Under the pieces are notes generated by a model. The model made no database searches, was not told where the DNA came from, and saw only the letters and a program-made list of their open reading frames with translations. The translations under genes were made by a program, and so were the position numbers. Below, one piece after another: positions 17,429-27,100 of a DNA stretch of 64,000 nucleotides. Each line of letters begins with the position of its first letter. Positions within the stretch are counted from its first letter, which is position 1. The stretch is from Thermocoleostomius sinensis A174 (GTDB lineage Bacteria; Cyanobacteriota; Cyanobacteriia; Elainellales; Elainellaceae), in contig NZ_CP113797.1 in assembly GCF_026802175.1 (NCBI RefSeq), forward strand, positions 4,069,026 to 4,133,025. Direction: 5' to 3'.

Positions 17429-18651
17429 TGGTTTACCAACCCCCCGCTGGCTCACGCGATTTGTTTCCCCTAGATGTTGCCCAAAAACGATGGATTGAAG
17501 AGCGAATTCAACAAGTCTTTCACAGCTGGGGATATCACCGAATCATTACCCCGACCTTAGAACGATTAGAAACGCTGATGGCAGGTGGCGCGATCGAACA
17601 ATCGACTGTGATTCAACTGCAAGATGTGGATGGGGAAGCGCTGGGGTTACGCCCAGAACTAACTGCGTCAATTGCCAGAGCGGCTGTCACTCGCATGGTC
17701 GGAGTGAGCTATCCTCAACGGCTCTACTACAACGCCAATGTGTTTCGTCGGGCTACTAAAGGCAGCGACAATCGGCAACAAGAGTTTTATCAAGCCGGGG
17801 TAGAACTCCTGGGAACGGGTAGCGTTGCGGCCGATGCAGAAATTCTCTTCATCTTGTTCGACTGTCTGCATAGCCTCAAGCTCGAAGGGTGTTCGCTCAT
17901 CGTTGGAGACGCCGGCCTAACCCGATCGCTGCTTTCGCCCTTTCCTGAATCGATTCGAGAATCGGTACGAGAGTCGATTGCTCAACTCGATCGCATTGCC
18001 CTAGAATCCTTACCGCTGTCTGCCGAACTCCAGGAACGCGCCCGATTGTTGCTCGACTTACGAGGTGAACCCGCCGATGTACTGCAACAGGTGTCTCGCC
18101 TTAATCTGGATGACAAGCAACGATCGATCGTCACTCGCCTCAAAGCCCTGACTGAATTACTGCAAACCAGCCAATCACCAATCCCTAACCCCCAACCCTC
18201 GATCGTACTGGATTTAAGCCTGATTCAAGCGATCGACTACTACACCGGGATTGTATTTGAAGTCGCGGGGCCATCCGGGCGGCGCATTTTGGGACAAGGT
18301 GGACGCTATGATCAACTGCTGAGCCTTTACCAACCTCAGGGGCAGACCTGTCCTGGTATCGGATTTGTGCTGAATATCGAAGAATTGCAACAGGTATTGC
18401 TGACCGACGGACAGTTGCCCCTGCACACACCTGCCAGTGAATGGTTAGTTGTACCGACGAGTCCCGCTGCCTATGCAGCAGCCTTTGCTCATGCCCAAAA
18501 GATTCGAGCTTCGGCTCACTTGGTGCGGGTAGAGGTAGAATTGGGCGATCGAACGACTCCAGAGGACATTCGTGAATATGCTAAACATCGCCGCGTTAAA
18601 CAAATTGCTTGGGTTAGCGCTGAGGGATTATCGCAAGTGGAGACGGTGTAG
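17428..18651 (+). CDS. hisZ: ATP phosphoribosyltransferase regulatory subunit HisZ
   Basis: 407 aa, homologous to the catalytic core of histidyl-tRNA synthetase but without an anticodon-binding domain. It has class II motifs: motif 2-like FRRATKGSDNRQQEFYQAGVELLG, and YYTGIVFEV with GGRYDQL. HisZ assembles with short-form HisG to catalyse and regulate the first step of histidine synthesis. The ATG at 17428 overlaps the upstream stop; a GTG three bases earlier is also possible. A Pro/Asn-rich loop (SQSPIPNPQPS) before VLDLSLIQAIDYYTG is encoded by heptamer-repeat DNA and is probably a lineage-specific insertion. Confidence 0.85.
   Translation: MVYQPPAGSRDLFPLDVAQKRWIEERIQQVFHSWGYHRIITPTLERLETLMAGGAIEQSTVIQLQDVDGEALGLRPELTASIARAAVTRMVGVSYPQRLYYNANVFRRATKGSDNRQQEFYQAGVELLGTGSVAADAEILFILFDCLHSLKLEGCSLIVGDAGLTRSLLSPFPESIRESVRESIAQLDRIALESLPLSAELQERARLLLDLRGEPADVLQQVSRLNLDDKQRSIVTRLKALTELLQTSQSPIPNPQPSIVLDLSLIQAIDYYTGIVFEVAGPSGRRILGQGGRYDQLLSLYQPQGQTCPGIGFVLNIEELQQVLLTDGQLPLHTPASEWLVVPTSPAAYAAAFAHAQKIRASAHLVRVEVELGDRTTPEDIREYAKHRRVKQIAWVSAEGLSQVETV
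18172..18202 (+). repeat. Heptamer STRR inside hisZ
   Basis: AATCACC/AATCCCT/AACCCCC/AACCCTC units in frame, encoding the SQSPIPNPQPS loop of HisZ. Confidence 0.6.
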
Positions 18652-18683
18652 GGAGAGGGAGTCGGAAGTCGGAGTGGGAACGG

Positions 18684-19682
18684 CTACACGTCAAATTGCC
18701 ATTGCACGGGTTCCCACGCGAAGCCGCCCTCGCTGCGGCGACGAAGATGTCCCAAGCCAGGAAATGGAAAATGGTAGGCAAACATAAGGTGGCGTTCGGC
18801 GGCGATCGAGGCCAAGGTTTGTTGGCGAGTAGCGACAGCTTGATCGGCATCGAAATCAAAAATTGGCTGCCAGCTTACATTCCAGAGATTCACTGTATGC
18901 GTGTGAACCACATCAGCCGTGTGAATTAGAGATTCACCGTTTGAGGTGATGCGAACGGCAATCTGCCCTGGAGTATGTCCTGGCGCGGCAAGCGCATGAA
19001 AGCCAGGAATAATTTCCTGCTCGGGTTCAACCAAAGTAACCCGATCGCTAATTGCCCCCAAGCATCTCTGCGCTACACTGATGAACTGTTGCCGCATTGG
19101 CTCATCAATGTTGATTCTTGCCAAGCTAACTTGAGGATCAGTCCAGAACTCATATTCAGTACGAGAAACAAAATACTGCGCATCGGGGAACACAAAGGCA
19201 TCGGCTGCATCTAAGACACCACCGATGTGATCGACATGCGCGTGAGTAATGATGATCGTATCGATATCGGCTGGCGAAAGCTGTACGGTTTGCAAATGGT
19301 TGAGCAGCTTCCCGGCTGTTGGAGCCATCATTGAACCACCACCCACATCAACCAGAACGTTATGACTACCTGTATTCACAAACAAAACGTTGCAGTCCAG
19401 CGTTAAGGTTTCAGTTTGAAAGGCTTGTTCTAAAACCTCCGCGACTTCAGTAGCCGGAGCATTACCAGCAAACAGTGCTGCCGGAGCATTGATAATTCCA
19501 TCGCTAATGGAGATTACTTCAAACTCACCAAGCTTGAATCGGTAAAACGGAGCATTGCTCAGTGAAGTGGCTGCACTTTCTTGAGCCGTTGCTCCTTGTC
19601 TCCAGGTAATAGGCAGCGCCGAAGCGATCGTCGCTCCTGTTGCTAACTGCAAAAATAACCGTCGTGAAAATTTTGGGTTCAT
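18684..19682 (-). CDS. Tat-exported MBL-fold metallohydrolase
   Basis: 332 aa from the ATG at 19682; an in-frame extension to 19718 lacks support. It begins with a twin-arginine signal (FSRRLFLQLATGATIASALP). The metallo-beta-lactamase motif THAHVDHIGG binds two metals. Further ligands are in AAPGHTPGQIAV and HTADVVHT. The family includes AHL lactonase-like and other esterases; substrate unknown. It would act in the periplasm or thylakoid lumen. It ends convergent to hisZ with a 32-bp gap, and the OYE gene upstream reads in the same direction. Confidence 0.8.
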   Translation of the reverse strand: MNPKFSRRLFLQLATGATIASALPITWRQGATAQESAATSLSNAPFYRFKLGEFEVISISDGIINAPAALFAGNAPATEVAEVLEQAFQTETLTLDCNVLFVNTGSHNVLVDVGGGSMMAPTAGKLLNHLQTVQLSPADIDTIIITHAHVDHIGGVLDAADAFVFPDAQYFVSRTEYEFWTDPQVSLARINIDEPMRQQFISVAQRCLGAISDRVTLVEPEQEIIPGFHALAAPGHTPGQIAVRITSNGESLIHTADVVHTHTVNLWNVSWQPIFDFDADQAVATRQQTLASIAAERHLMFAYHFPFPGLGHLRRRSEGGFAWEPVQWQFDV

Positions 19683-19771
19683 AGCAGGATCAGATATTTG
19701 TAAGCCTTGTCCGAACAAGGGAGTGGGAGAGGAAGAGCAGCAGATGAGCGATTATTTCCGCTCAATCCACT

Positions 19772-20866
19772 TTATGCTGTTTGTGTCATGGCTGGGTAAT
19801 CTGTATACCCTTTTTCATTACCACCGTAGAAGGTCGATCGATCATAAGGGTTGAGGTCAGCGTTGGCAGCAAAACGCTCTGGTAAATCAGGGTTAGAAAT
19901 ATACCAGCGACCGTAAGCAATCAAATCGGCTTCTCCGTTGGCAAGGGTGACTTCTCCAGATTCTTTGTCGTGTCCGCCAGCAGAAATCAGCGTGCCGCTG
20001 TAGACCGATCGAAAGAAGCTAGTGGTCAGGTTTTGCCCGGCGGGCGCGCCGTTATCAATGCGGGGTTCTACGATGTGAACGTAAGCCAGATGGTGGCGAT
20101 CGAGTTGTCCAACCACATAAGAAAACAAGGCTTGCGGATCAGAATCAGACATGCTGTTGAACGTGCCGCTGGGCGATAGGCGAATTCCCACGCGATCGCT
20201 GCCCCACACACTGGTCACGACCTCTACAATGTCAAACAAGAAACGGGCCCGATTTTCGATCGATCCTCCATACCGATCGGTGCGCTGATTGGAGCCATCG
20301 CGTAGAAACTGATCAACTAGATATCCATTGGCAGCATGAATTTCAACCCCATCAAAGCCCGCTTCTAGGGCATTTTTGGCGGCTTGGCGATAGTCTTCTA
20401 CAATGCTAGGAATCTCTTTAATGTCAAGGGCACGAGGGGTGACAAACGGCTTTTCGCCATCATAGGTAGTGGCCATGCCTTCAGGCGCAATGGCACTCGG
20501 TGCGACGGGCAACTCACCATTCGGTTGCAGCGACGGATGAGAGATCCGACCGACATGCCATAGTTGCAGAAACACACAACCACCGCGATCGTGCACTGCC
20601 TTCGTGACCAGCTTCCATCCTTCCACCTGTTCTGGTGAATGAATTCCAGGTGTAGCGGGATACCCAACTCCTTGGGGTGAAATTTGGGTAGCTTCAGTGA
20701 TGATGAGACCCGCCGTTGATCGCTGAGCATAATAGACTGCATTCAATTCGTGAGGGACATTTCCGGCCCCGACTCGATTGCGTGTTAACGGAGCCATAAC
20801 CAAACGATTGGGCAATTCATAGCGACCCAGTTTGACAGGCGACAAAAGAGTTGTAGCAGTGCTCAT
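19772..20866 (-). CDS. Old Yellow Enzyme family alkene reductase (NemA-like)
   Basis: NADH:flavin oxidoreductase, 364 aa from the ATG at 20866. The frame runs 42 residues further upstream but that part is hydrophobic and absent from the family. Typical segments are NRLVMAPLTRNRVG, LWHVGRISHPS, HAANGYLVDQFLRDGSNQRTD, YGGSIENRARF and LIAYGRWYISNPDLP. These FMN enzymes reduce activated C=C bonds and nitro-compounds and often serve in electrophile stress. Spacing to the MBL gene (about 90 bp) allows co-transcription. Confidence 0.9.
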   Translation of the reverse strand: MSTATTLLSPVKLGRYELPNRLVMAPLTRNRVGAGNVPHELNAVYYAQRSTAGLIITEATQISPQGVGYPATPGIHSPEQVEGWKLVTKAVHDRGGCVFLQLWHVGRISHPSLQPNGELPVAPSAIAPEGMATTYDGEKPFVTPRALDIKEIPSIVEDYRQAAKNALEAGFDGVEIHAANGYLVDQFLRDGSNQRTDRYGGSIENRARFLFDIVEVVTSVWGSDRVGIRLSPSGTFNSMSDSDPQALFSYVVGQLDRHHLAYVHIVEPRIDNGAPAGQNLTTSFFRSVYSGTLISAGGHDKESGEVTLANGEADLIAYGRWYISNPDLPERFAANADLNPYDRSTFYGGNEKGYTDYPAMTQTA

Positions 20867-21093
20867 AGATGAGATGACAGTGAATAGAAAAACAGTAAGA
20901 GAAACAACGGCTAAAGAGACAGCAACTAGGCAAGCAACCTCCAATTGAGACCATACAATTGAACCGGTAAGTTGCTCATAAGTGCACACCAAAAAGAGGA
21001 GTTGGTAAACTCCTCTACTGTACAGGATGCATATGATTCTCAGCCAATTCTCAGGTATTTTGCAGCTAATTCACACCGAACCCAACACACGGG

Positions 21094-21780
21094 TTAACGA
21101 GACCGCATCCGCTTTGCCCGCAAACGTTCTTCAAAGCGCTGAAGCACAGATGGCGACTGGTCAATATGACCGCTGGTAAGATTGCTGTGATAGTTTGGTG
21201 CCGATGGATAATCGCGCTGCATTCCATATGCTCCTTGATTGCTCACTGAGTGATCCGGACGTGACATGGACTGAGGAGCAGTGGATGGATACGACGAACG
21301 CTCAAGCGGTGCCGTTCGCTCAATTGGCATGACCTGATAGGTAGGGTTCATCGGCTGAGGTGGCAGAGTTTCAGCCGTGGCCTGTGAGCGGCTGGAACGT
21401 GAATCTGCGACAGGTTGGTGAACGGGTTGACGCAAACTCTCGTGTAACTCTTGACGACGATCGTCATCGATGCGCAAGCTTTCGTTAAATTCTGCCAACT
21501 GTTCCACTTGATCCTTGTGCAGACCCAGGGCATAAAGATGCTTTCCATCACTGTCAATCTGGGCACGTTCGACTGGCAACATCACCTTTTTACCGAAGCC
21601 CCAAAAACCTAGATCAACGATGAAGTAACGAAAATGGCCTTGTTCATCCACTAAAAGGTCATGAACAGTTCCAACCTTCTCATTATTAACATCCGAATAG
21701 ACATCGAGACCCTTGATATCATATCCGCCAAACGCTTCGCGATAATCCGGCTCAAAATCCTTAATTTTCACGAGGGCCAT
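21094..21780 (-). CDS. PRC-barrel domain protein
   Basis: 228 aa. Residues 1-95 form a PRC-barrel (GGYDIKGLDVYSDVNNEKVGTVHDLLVDEQGHFRYFIVDLGF). The rest (about 125-228) is Ser/Pro/Gln-rich and probably disordered, ending in a basic tail RLRAKRMRSR. PRC-barrels occur in RNA-processing factors and photosynthetic assembly proteins; in cyanobacteria such proteins are often stress-inducible. Function unknown. An AGGATC stretch lies just before the ATG. Confidence 0.85.
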   Translation of the reverse strand: MALVKIKDFEPDYREAFGGYDIKGLDVYSDVNNEKVGTVHDLLVDEQGHFRYFIVDLGFWGFGKKVMLPVERAQIDSDGKHLYALGLHKDQVEQLAEFNESLRIDDDRRQELHESLRQPVHQPVADSRSSRSQATAETLPPQPMNPTYQVMPIERTAPLERSSYPSTAPQSMSRPDHSVSNQGAYGMQRDYPSAPNYHSNLTSGHIDQSPSVLQRFEERLRAKRMRSR

Positions 21781-21937
21781 AGAGTTGATCCTCCGACTTT
21801 AACTTTCAAACAACTGAACGCTTTAAGGCGCTTCTAACGAATAAAACAATCATCAAAGAAGCATCGATCGCGTAATCAATCTAATTAACGCTGGATATGT
21901 GCGACACTATCAGCAAGTGCGTCGCTCATGCGTAAAA

Positions 21938-22315
21938 CTATTCGCGATAGTCAGTGCGGTTGATAGCATTGGGATCGCGATAGCGGGGAACATCTGTGCG
22001 AGTATTGGTAGGTGCCCCAGGTTGATAGCTAGGATCAGCATCCGTGCGATGCTCATTACGATAGCGCGTGTCTACATCACGCACATCATCACGTCTGCCG
22101 CGACCTGCCAGACCAGCAAGCCCAATCAGCCCTAATAATCCCAATAACCCCCAATCAAAATCCGTATTCTCTACGGCTGCTTGAGTCGATTCAACTGTGT
22201 CTTCTACAGGGTTTGTTGTCTCTTGAGCAGAAGCGCTAATGGAAAACGGAACTGCAACTAATCCAAACGATAAAACACTGACACTTGCCACTTTTGCTAA
22301 CTTGGAGAAGCTCAT
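21938..22315 (-). CDS. Small exported WGxxGxxG-type protein
   Basis: 125 aa with a clear signal peptide (residues 1-30, cleavage near SASAQ). A central hydrophobic stretch holds the WGxxGxxG motif (DWGLLGLLGLIGLAGLAGRGRR), followed by a charged Arg/Asp-rich tail ending in NRTDYRE. Cyanobacteria carry many proteins of this kind, annotated by motif only. The helix would insert in a membrane with the charged tail on one face. A GGGAG Shine-Dalgarno precedes the ATG. It is transcribed toward the PRC-barrel gene. Confidence 0.8.
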   Translation of the reverse strand: MSFSKLAKVASVSVLSFGLVAVPFSISASAQETTNPVEDTVESTQAAVENTDFDWGLLGLLGLIGLAGLAGRGRRDDVRDVDTRYRNEHRTDADPSYQPGAPTNTRTDVPRYRDPNAINRTDYRE

Positions 22316-22568
22316 ACATTTACTCCCTTTACTGCATCTTTTTTAAGAGTTCAAAAACGCGATCGGGCTGGGTTAAAAAACTCTTACAACAATAAACAAA
22401 CTGCCTTGTTGTTATTACTTTATAAAAATCTTATAAAACTTGAATCGTCCCATAGCAAGAACGTTAACTGCTCCCCGCTCCTACTGAAGGGATAGGAATC
22501 GGTTCTAAAACTGCTAGATCTTTGTCTATTCTAGTTTTGGTGAAGTAGCAGAAATGTTAAGTTGAGGC

Positions 22569-23372
22569 ATGGCAGGACACAGTAAATGGGCCAATATCAA
22601 ACGGCAGAAAGCTAGAGTAGATGCGGTTAAGGGAAAAACCTTTGCTAAGATGTCGCGGGCTATCATTGTGGCAGCCAGAACGGGTGGAGCTGACCCTGCT
22701 GGCAATTTTCAACTCCGCACAGCTATCGATAAGGCCAAAGCCGCAGGCATCCCCAACGACAACATCGATCGGGCGATCGCCAAGGGAGCTGGCAAACTAG
22801 GAGCCGATGGAGACAACCTAGAATCGATTCGCTATGAGGGGTACGGCCCCGGTGGCGTAGCCGTTTTGATTGAAGCGTTAACCGACAATCGCAATCGTAC
22901 TGCCGCCGACTTGAGAACAGCCTTTAGCAAAAACGGAGGAAACTTGGGCGAAACAGGCTGTGTGGGGTGGATGTTTGACCAACGAGGGGTTGTCACCATT
23001 AAAGGAAAGCCCGTCCTGCGCGGTCGAAAAGAAGTCTTTGAATTAGATGAAGAAGCGTTATTGGAAGCCCTATTAGAAGCTGGAGCCGAGTCCTACGAAA
23101 TCGTTGAATTAGACGAGGATAGTTTAGGAGCCGAAGTATTTACTCAGGCATCGCAATTAGAATCATTGTCCCAGGCTTTGAGTGCATCAGGGTATCGCCT
23201 AATCCAGTCTGAGTTGCGCTGGATTCCAAATAACAGCGTGGAAGTCACAGACACTGAACAAGCACGATCGCTATTGAAGCTGATGGATGCCTTGGAAGAG
23301 CTAGACGATGTACAGTCTGTAACAGCCAACTTCGAAATGTCCGACGAGCTAATGTCGCTGAGCATGGCTTAG
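22569..23372 (+). CDS. YebC/PmpR (TACO1) family protein
   Basis: 267 aa. The N-terminus [23 protein letters not shown] and the block [13 protein letters not shown] are diagnostic. Also present are [15 protein letters not shown] and [28 protein letters not shown]. The family was long described as a DNA-binding regulator; recent work assigns some members a role in relieving ribosome stalling at proline stretches. About 20 residues longer than usual because of a segment near [26 protein letters not shown]. Confidence 0.9.
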   Translation: MAGHSKWANIKRQKARVDAVKGKTFAKMSRAIIVAARTGGADPAGNFQLRTAIDKAKAAGIPNDNIDRAIAKGAGKLGADGDNLESIRYEGYGPGGVAVLIEALTDNRNRTAADLRTAFSKNGGNLGETGCVGWMFDQRGVVTIKGKPVLRGRKEVFELDEEALLEALLEAGAESYEIVELDEDSLGAEVFTQASQLESLSQALSASGYRLIQSELRWIPNNSVEVTDTEQARSLLKLMDALEELDDVQSVTANFEMSDELMSLSMA

Positions 23373-23443
23373 AAAAATGATAATGTTTCATAACCCATTA
23401 CCTATGCCCCCTATTCCTCATCACCATTCGGTAAGTTCGCAAT

Positions 23444-23620
23444 TTATTGCCCAAACCAGTCCGCCGTATAGCTATTGGTGCCTGCGCTCAGTCGCTGTAA
23501 GGTTTCTTCAAGTAACTCGATCGGTGATCCTGCCAGGTTGCTTGCTGCCATCGCCGCAAACAATGGCTTAGCGAAGGAAGATCGATCTGTTGTTCCTGGG
23601 GAAGGAAAAGTTGCAGTCAT
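23444..23620 (-). CDS. Small hypothetical protein or 3' gene remnant
   Basis: 58 residues from the ATG at 23620 (TTG at 23632 possible); the frame is open back to a TAA about 45 bases before the ATG. The sequence ending LSAGTNSYTADWFGQ looks protein-like and has normal composition. Immediately upstream on its strand is a heptamer-repeat block (23668-23716), so this could be the 3' end of a gene whose start was lost. I do not recognise a family. Confidence 0.35.
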   Translation of the reverse strand: MTATFPSPGTTDRSSFAKPLFAAMAASNLAGSPIELLEETLQRLSAGTNSYTADWFGQ

Positions 23621-23667
23621 GATTTCAGCCAAGCGTTTGCGATCGTGTTCAAGCCAGAATCCTTAGA

Positions 23668-23716
23668 AAAGCCAGTCCCAATTCCCGACTTCCGACTCCC
23701 GATTTCCGACTCCCAA
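23668..23716. repeat. Heptamer STRR, intergenic
   Basis: Units CCCAATT/CCCGACTT/CCGACTC/CCGATTT/CCGACTC/CCAATGA between the small minus-strand ORF and pcrA. The remainder of 23373-23734 shows no other gene. Confidence 0.6.
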
Positions 23717-23734
23717 TGACCAAAACTACTCCTA

Positions 23735-26098
23735 TTATTCCACCCGCTTCAACGCGACCAGTTTGGGATCGAGAATGCGAGGAATGGGTTGATCATTAAA
23801 GCGCACAGCGATCGTCGCTTTGTTGCCACTGCCCAATACGTGCGTCACTTGCCCCATGCCAAATTTGGGATGAATAATTTGATCGCCCACGTTCCAGTCG
23901 GTAATGGTGGTTTTTGGGGTGCTGGGTTTTGTCGCTGCTTGGTCACGTTTAACATCACGAATTTGCTGCGTAAATTTGGTAGGAATGGCATTGGCGACGC
24001 TACTCAACAGCAAGTCTTTGGGCAATTCTGCCAAAAATAGCGACGGGCTGGCGGGTTCTCGATTGCCGTATAATCGCCGTTCACGGGCATAGCTGAGAAA
24101 TAGCCGCTCTTTGGCGCGAGTGATGCCTACATAGCAGAGCCGCCGCTCTTCTTCGATCGCCTTGGGATCTTCCAGCGAGCGGAAGTTGGGAAACAAGCCC
24201 TGCTCTAACCCCACTAAAAATACTACGGGAAACTCCAGTCCCTTGGAGGAATGCAGCGTCATCAGCGATACTTTCGACTGCTGTTGCTCATTTAAGTTGT
24301 CCAAATCGGAGGCTAATGACGCATTGGCCAAAAATAGCGGTAGATTAGATTCGTCGTTTTCTTCTTCAAACTGTAAAACAGCGTTATAAAGCTCCTGCAC
24401 GTTTTGCAACCGATCGATCGCTTCGTCGGTTCCCTGATTTTTGAGATCTGCTATATAGCCGGAATCTTCCAAAATTCCCTGTACGATGGTAGAAGCAGCA
24501 GCGGTTTCTACTTGTTCTTGCCAAGTTCGCACGAGGCTGGTGAAAGTCAGCACTGGCTTAGCCGATCGTCCCGCTAATGTTTGCACCGAGGTCTCATCAG
24601 TGAGCAGTTGCCAGAGGGGAATGTTCAGTTCTCTGGCGGCATTTTCTAAGCGATCGATTGTGGCTTTGCCGATACCACGGCGGGGGGTGTTGATGATGCG
24701 CTTGAGGCTAATAGTATCGTCAGGGTTGGCAATCACCCGCAGGTAGGCCAGCACATCTTTGATTTCTTTACGATCATAAAATCGCAAACCGCCTACCACC
24801 GTATAGGGAATCGCATACTTTACCAACACTTCTTCAAACGCCCGCGACTGTGCATTGGTGCGATAGAGAATCGCAAAGCTACCCCATTGCAAATCCGGCT
24901 CTGTCAGTTCCATCTGCCGAATTTGATTGACAACGAAGTGGGCTTCTGCGGTTTCATCATCGGCGCGGTAACAGAAGATTTCTTCTCCAGTGCCACGAGT
25001 TGGACGCAGAACTTTGTCAATTCGTTCGGTATTGTTTTCAATTAATTCATTCGCAACTTCGAGAATGTTAGCTGTCGATCGATAGTTTTCCTCCAGTTTC
25101 ACCATTGTCCGTGTGTCATCATCTGGCAAACCATCGCCGAAGTCATGCTGAAAGTCCATGAGAATGGTAAAATCTGCCGCTCGAAACGAATAGATTGACT
25201 GATCCGCGTCGCCCACCACAAAGATCGATCGATGGTTCCAGTCGTTAAATTTACGCGAATCTTCTCCATTTGTCACCAGCAATCGAATTAAATCATATTG
25301 GGTGCGATTAGTATCCTGATATTCATCCACCAAAATATGGCGAAATCGCTTGTGCCAATAGGCTAATACCTGTTCGTTTTGCTGAAAAAGCTGCACTGGA
25401 ATCCAGATTAGATCATCAAAATCGACTGAGTTGTTGGCAGCCAGTCCTTTTAGATACTCAGAATAGACATTGGCCAAAACGCGCCCGCGAAAATTGGGCT
25501 GTTCCCGTTCTACATCTTCTGGTGACAACCCCTGGTTTTTGGCATTACTGATGGCATAGCGCATCGATCGTGGCTCAAATTTCTTATCGTCCAAATTTAA
25601 TTGGTTGACAACAATGTCTTTCACTAGGCTCTGCGCATCAGATTCATCCAAAATAGAGAAATTTCGATTCCAGCGAAACCCTTGAGGGCTTTGATATTTT
25701 TCGATGTCAAACCGCAGGATGCGCGCACACAGGGCATGGAACGTGCCAATCCACAAATCTTTGGTGATGGTTTTGTAGACCTGCGATTTTAGCCGGGTTT
25801 GCTCTACGGGAGCTAGTTCTGTCAGTGGTTTATCGTACTTTTCCCAAGCCTGCTGTTCGGCAAACAACCGCTCAATCCGCTCTTTCATTTCCCGTGCCGC
25901 CTTATTGGTAAAGGTGACGGCGAGGATATTTTCAGGATCGACTCGATGGGTTAGCACCAAGTTGGCAATGCGATAGGTCAGCGCTCGTGTTTTTCCAGAC
26001 CCTGCTCCGGCCACCACGAGCAGTGGCCCACAAAAGTGCTCAACGGCCCGATGTTGAGATGGATTCAGATGCTTGAGAAAATCGATCGATTGAGGCAT
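23735..26098 (-). CDS. pcrA: ATP-dependent DNA helicase PcrA/UvrD
   Basis: Superfamily 1A 3'-5' helicase, 787 aa. Visible motifs: Q-motif LNPSQHRAVEHF, Walker A GAGSGKTRALTYRI, VTFTNKAAREMKERI, GTFHALCARILR, Walker B ILVDEYQDTN, VGDADQSIYSFRAAD, LEENYRS, MTLHSSKGLEFPVVFLVG and VGITRAKERLFLSYA. The C-terminal ~60 residues form a Tudor-like domain (GDQIIHPKFGMGQVTHVLG), which in PcrA binds RNA polymerase. Roles are nucleotide excision repair and clearing of stalled complexes. Full-length and unremarkable. Confidence 0.93.
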   Translation of the reverse strand: MPQSIDFLKHLNPSQHRAVEHFCGPLLVVAGAGSGKTRALTYRIANLVLTHRVDPENILAVTFTNKAAREMKERIERLFAEQQAWEKYDKPLTELAPVEQTRLKSQVYKTITKDLWIGTFHALCARILRFDIEKYQSPQGFRWNRNFSILDESDAQSLVKDIVVNQLNLDDKKFEPRSMRYAISNAKNQGLSPEDVEREQPNFRGRVLANVYSEYLKGLAANNSVDFDDLIWIPVQLFQQNEQVLAYWHKRFRHILVDEYQDTNRTQYDLIRLLVTNGEDSRKFNDWNHRSIFVVGDADQSIYSFRAADFTILMDFQHDFGDGLPDDDTRTMVKLEENYRSTANILEVANELIENNTERIDKVLRPTRGTGEEIFCYRADDETAEAHFVVNQIRQMELTEPDLQWGSFAILYRTNAQSRAFEEVLVKYAIPYTVVGGLRFYDRKEIKDVLAYLRVIANPDDTISLKRIINTPRRGIGKATIDRLENAARELNIPLWQLLTDETSVQTLAGRSAKPVLTFTSLVRTWQEQVETAAASTIVQGILEDSGYIADLKNQGTDEAIDRLQNVQELYNAVLQFEEENDESNLPLFLANASLASDLDNLNEQQQSKVSLMTLHSSKGLEFPVVFLVGLEQGLFPNFRSLEDPKAIEEERRLCYVGITRAKERLFLSYARERRLYGNREPASPSLFLAELPKDLLLSSVANAIPTKFTQQIRDVKRDQAATKPSTPKTTITDWNVGDQIIHPKFGMGQVTHVLGSGNKATIAVRFNDQPIPRILDPKLVALKRVE

Positions 26099-26366
26099 GA
26101 AGCTAAAGATACGAATGAACGCAAATAGCCAAGATACAGAAGCGCAAGGACTAACAAAGACTTACAATAAAAGCGGTGGAATGAACCTAAGCGTTTCCTA
26201 GGCGTGTCCTGTACGTTTGTCCTCGAGTCTTCCGTACTCAAGGGTATCGCATCTCTTGAAGACATGACTGATCGCGATTCTCCTTCTCAGGATCTACGTC
26301 TTTGGATAGTAGGAACTGCACGGATACACGCTGAAGATCAGTTATATATTTTTATACCAGTGACCT

Positions 26367-26915
26367 ATGCACGACAGAGAAAAGGGTGACAGAAACAAGT
26401 CCGTTGATGAAATGGAGAGCGATCGAGCACTCGATGTGGAAGCTAAGCTACACAATCGCAAGCCTCGACCACTGATTTATGCCTTGAGTCGGCTATTGGT
26501 GACATTGTCCTACGCGATTGTGGGTAGCTTGATCGTCAGTCTTATTGCGCAAGCTTTTACCCTCAACATCGAAGCTGGTCTAAAGTGCCTAGCGGCTGCG
26601 ACTCTACCGCCTCTTGTCATTACCTACTTTGCCTTGTTCACCCGATCGATTCGTCCTCCCCGTCACATTTCTGAAATTTCGCTGTTTGTGGCAGCGGCGG
26701 CGTGGATGATTGCGATGCTGTTGCTGGTCAACTATTTGAACCAGTATGCAACCTATGGGATTCCCCTCGGGGTTCTAGCGCTGTCCACCACCCTCAGCGG
26801 TCTTATCTATCTCAACAAGCACATTCCCTTCTCTGCCACCCTTTCTTGCTCCTACGGCATTGTGGCAGGGTTGCTGCTTTACACTCTGTTGTTTGGATTT
26901 ACCTTTGGGATCTAA
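26367..26915 (+). CDS. Four-helix membrane protein of unknown function
   Basis: 182 aa with a charged N-terminal 35 residues and four strong hydrophobic segments (about 43-70, 73-95, 103-125 and 155-182, plus a weaker one near 130-150). No recognised motif. The ATG at 26367 is used; one at 26412 is also possible. Divergent from pcrA with a 268-bp gap showing no other gene. Codon use and HIP1 sites match the neighbours, so it is likely real. Confidence 0.65.
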   Translation: MHDREKGDRNKSVDEMESDRALDVEAKLHNRKPRPLIYALSRLLVTLSYAIVGSLIVSLIAQAFTLNIEAGLKCLAAATLPPLVITYFALFTRSIRPPRHISEISLFVAAAAWMIAMLLLVNYLNQYATYGIPLGVLALSTTLSGLIYLNKHIPFSATLSCSYGIVAGLLLYTLLFGFTFGI

Positions 26916-26984
26916 GTTGAGTCCTTCAGATTGGAATTGACGTGCTCCTAGAGGATGTTTGACACGTGGCAACCATTACGCTCC

Positions 26985-27062
26985 ATCCCCCAATCCCTAC
27001 TCCTGTGGAAGAAGGGGAGGGCGTTGCAGCTCCTTCTGCTGGGGGTGAGGGTGAGGAAAGGG
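26985..27062. repeat. Dispersed C-rich/G-rich inverted repeat
   Basis: CCATCCCCCAATCCC on one side and GGGGGTGAGGGTGAGG on the other, between convergent genes. Similar in composition and layout to elements near 16.2, 40.8 and 49.8 kb. Could form a hairpin and aid termination of both genes. Confidence 0.45.
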
Positions 27063-27100
27063 CAGTTTGAGCCATCTATTGATTCTATTCAACCAACCTC

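Noticed and set aside
26204-26389. 61-aa frame between pcrA and the membrane protein
   Set aside because: No RBS or family features and overlaps the better-supported start at 26367.
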